From: Holophagales bacterium
Lineage (GTDB): Bacteria; Acidobacteriota; Thermoanaerobaculia; UBA5066
Assembly: GCA_016714815.1 (NCBI GenBank)
Contig: JADKBZ010000001.1
Span: forward strand, 722,227 to 786,226
Length of the DNA: 64,000 nucleotides
Direction: 5' to 3'
Of this stretch, positions 63,262 to 64,000 are shown piece after piece; the stretch's first letter is position 1; each line of letters begins with the position of its first letter. Made by a program: the position numbers and the translations under genes. The notes beneath the pieces were generated by a model. It was not told the DNA's origin. It did not search any database and worked only from the letters and a program-made list of their open reading frames with translations.

Positions 63262-64000
63262 ATGAGAGTCCTCGTCGTCGGTTCGGGGGGTCGCGAGCAC
63301 GCCCTCGTCTGGAAGCTCGCCCAGTCTCCGGAAGTGAAGGAAATCTTCTGCGCTCCCGGGAATCCCGGCATCGCGCAGATCGCCACCTGCCTCCCGATCG
63401 GCGTGACCGACATCGTGGAGCTGGCCGACTTCGCCGAGACGATGAAGATCGACCTGACGGTGGTGGGTCCCGAGCTCCCGCTCACGCTCGGCCTCGTCGA
63501 CGAGCTCGCCAAGAGGCGGCTCCTGGCCTTCGGGCCGAACAAGCTCGCCGCCGAGCTCGAGGGGTCCAAGGTCTTCTCCAAGGCGTTCATGCGCAAGTAC
63601 GAGATCCCGACCCCCGAGGCCGAGGTCTGCACGACGCGCTCCGAGGCGGAGAAAGCCGTGAAGGCGCTGGGCCTGCCCTGCGTCTTCAAGGCGGACGGCC
63701 TCGCGGCCGGCAAGGGGGTCGTCATCGTCCGCGACGAGGCGGACAGGGACAAGGCCCTCAAGCTCTTCTTCGGTGAGAGGGTCTTCGGGAGCGCGGGGGA
63801 CCGCGTCCTGATCGAGCGTTACGTCACGGGGGACGAGGTCAGCTTCATGGTCCTCTGCGACGGCGAGCGGGCGATCCCCCTCGCCACCGCGAAGGACTAC
63901 AAGAGGGTCTTCGACGGCGATCGCGGCCCGAACACGGGCGGGATGGGGGGGCACAGCCCCTCGGTCTTCGTCGACGCCACGACCGCCCGCGAAATACTCA
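63262..64000 (+). CDS. purD: Phosphoribosylamine-glycine ligase, 3' end cut by window
   Basis: At least 246 residues of GAR synthetase (purine pathway, ATP-grasp). Seen: MRVLVVGSGGREHALVWKL (signature GGREHAL), FCAPGNPGI, VVGPELPLTLGLVD, the GPNKLAAELEGSK region, FKADGLAAGKGVVIV, and the metal/ATP region KRVFDGDRGPNTGGMG at the edge (PNTGGMG is the family signature). ATG 9 nt after TAAACT with no Shine-Dalgarno. Divergent from the methionine operon. Confidence 0.96.
   Translation, partial: MRVLVVGSGGREHALVWKLAQSPEVKEIFCAPGNPGIAQIATCLPIGVTDIVELADFAETMKIDLTVVGPELPLTLGLVDELAKRRLLAFGPNKLAAELEGSKVFSKAFMRKYEIPTPEAEVCTTRSEAEKAVKALGLPCVFKADGLAAGKGVVIVRDEADRDKALKLFFGERVFGSAGDRVLIERYVTGDEVSFMVLCDGERAIPLATAKDYKRVFDGDRGPNTGGMGGHSPSVFVDATTAREIL

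Noticed and set aside
61069..63954. N-terminal extension of the metH frame up to 2198 residues
   Set aside because: The upstream part is out of frame with the clear methyltransferase/reductase gene; the GTG at 61068 overlapping its stop is the natural start.

Overview
The window reads as chromosome from a GC-rich (around 70 % by eye), Gram-negative, non-sporulating bacterium, most like the Acidobacteriota (Thermoanaerobaculia/Holophagae type). The reasons are a 1051-residue Reg_prop/Y_Y_Y sensor kinase, a Ser/Thr kinase with a C-terminal propeller, several outer-membrane barrels, pairs of secreted M16 and S9 peptidases, and families with unnamed domains that I know mainly from that phylum. 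The assignment is inference; there is no rRNA or tRNA in the window.

Layout. 0-8.6 kb (mostly minus): a truncated SLC13-type permease; a prolyl aminopeptidase gene enclosed by 13-bp inverted repeats that resemble ends of REP/RAYT-type elements; a secreted S9 peptidase; and an operon of an active and an inactive M16 protease subunit. 7.9-10.7 kb: an esterase and an ATP-grasp ligase facing away from each other, a frameshifted fragment of a gene found intact 4 kb away, and a PAS-only protein. 10.7-15.1 kb: the hybrid-propeller histidine kinase and the intact membrane paralogue. 15.2-22.9 kb (plus): amidohydrolase, VOC protein, a strong terminator, then an export block of lipoprotein, 5'-nucleotidase and three barrel proteins. 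23.1-27.4 kb (minus): a tightly coupled operon of an alpha-oxoamine synthase, a UbiA prenyltransferase, a lipid kinase and a ThiL-like kinase. 27.5-33.4 kb (minus): aspartate kinase, Ser/Thr kinase and FHA-sigma54 activator. 33.5-36.9 kb (plus): barrel protein, YedI/DUF808, and a fibre-like secreted protein. 37-44 kb: ferritin-like, SGNH and zinc-PLC/S1-P1-like genes, then a run of small single-domain genes. 44.7-51.4 kb (minus): the RDD-SpoIIM-DUF4129-DUF4350-MoxR-DUF58 operon. 51.5-57.3 kb: small orphan genes, a TPM/TPM/LemA set, dodecin and an unrecognised 434-residue protein. 57.4-63.2 kb (minus): a SAM-I riboswitch followed by a fused homocysteine methyltransferase/methylenetetrahydrofolate reductase and full-length MetH. 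The window ends in purD.

Two habits recur. Genes inside operons start on GTG or TTG codons that overlap the previous stop (GTGA/TTGA). Several first genes have no Shine-Dalgarno but a -10-like hexamer only 6-9 nt before the start codon, as expected for leaderless mRNAs. The clearest regulatory element is the SAM-I riboswitch, whose terminator stem also contains the ribosome-binding site. The most interesting uncharacterised unit is the four-gene alpha-oxoamine synthase/UbiA/lipid-kinase/ThiL-like operon, which looks like a lipid or lipid-like metabolite pathway.
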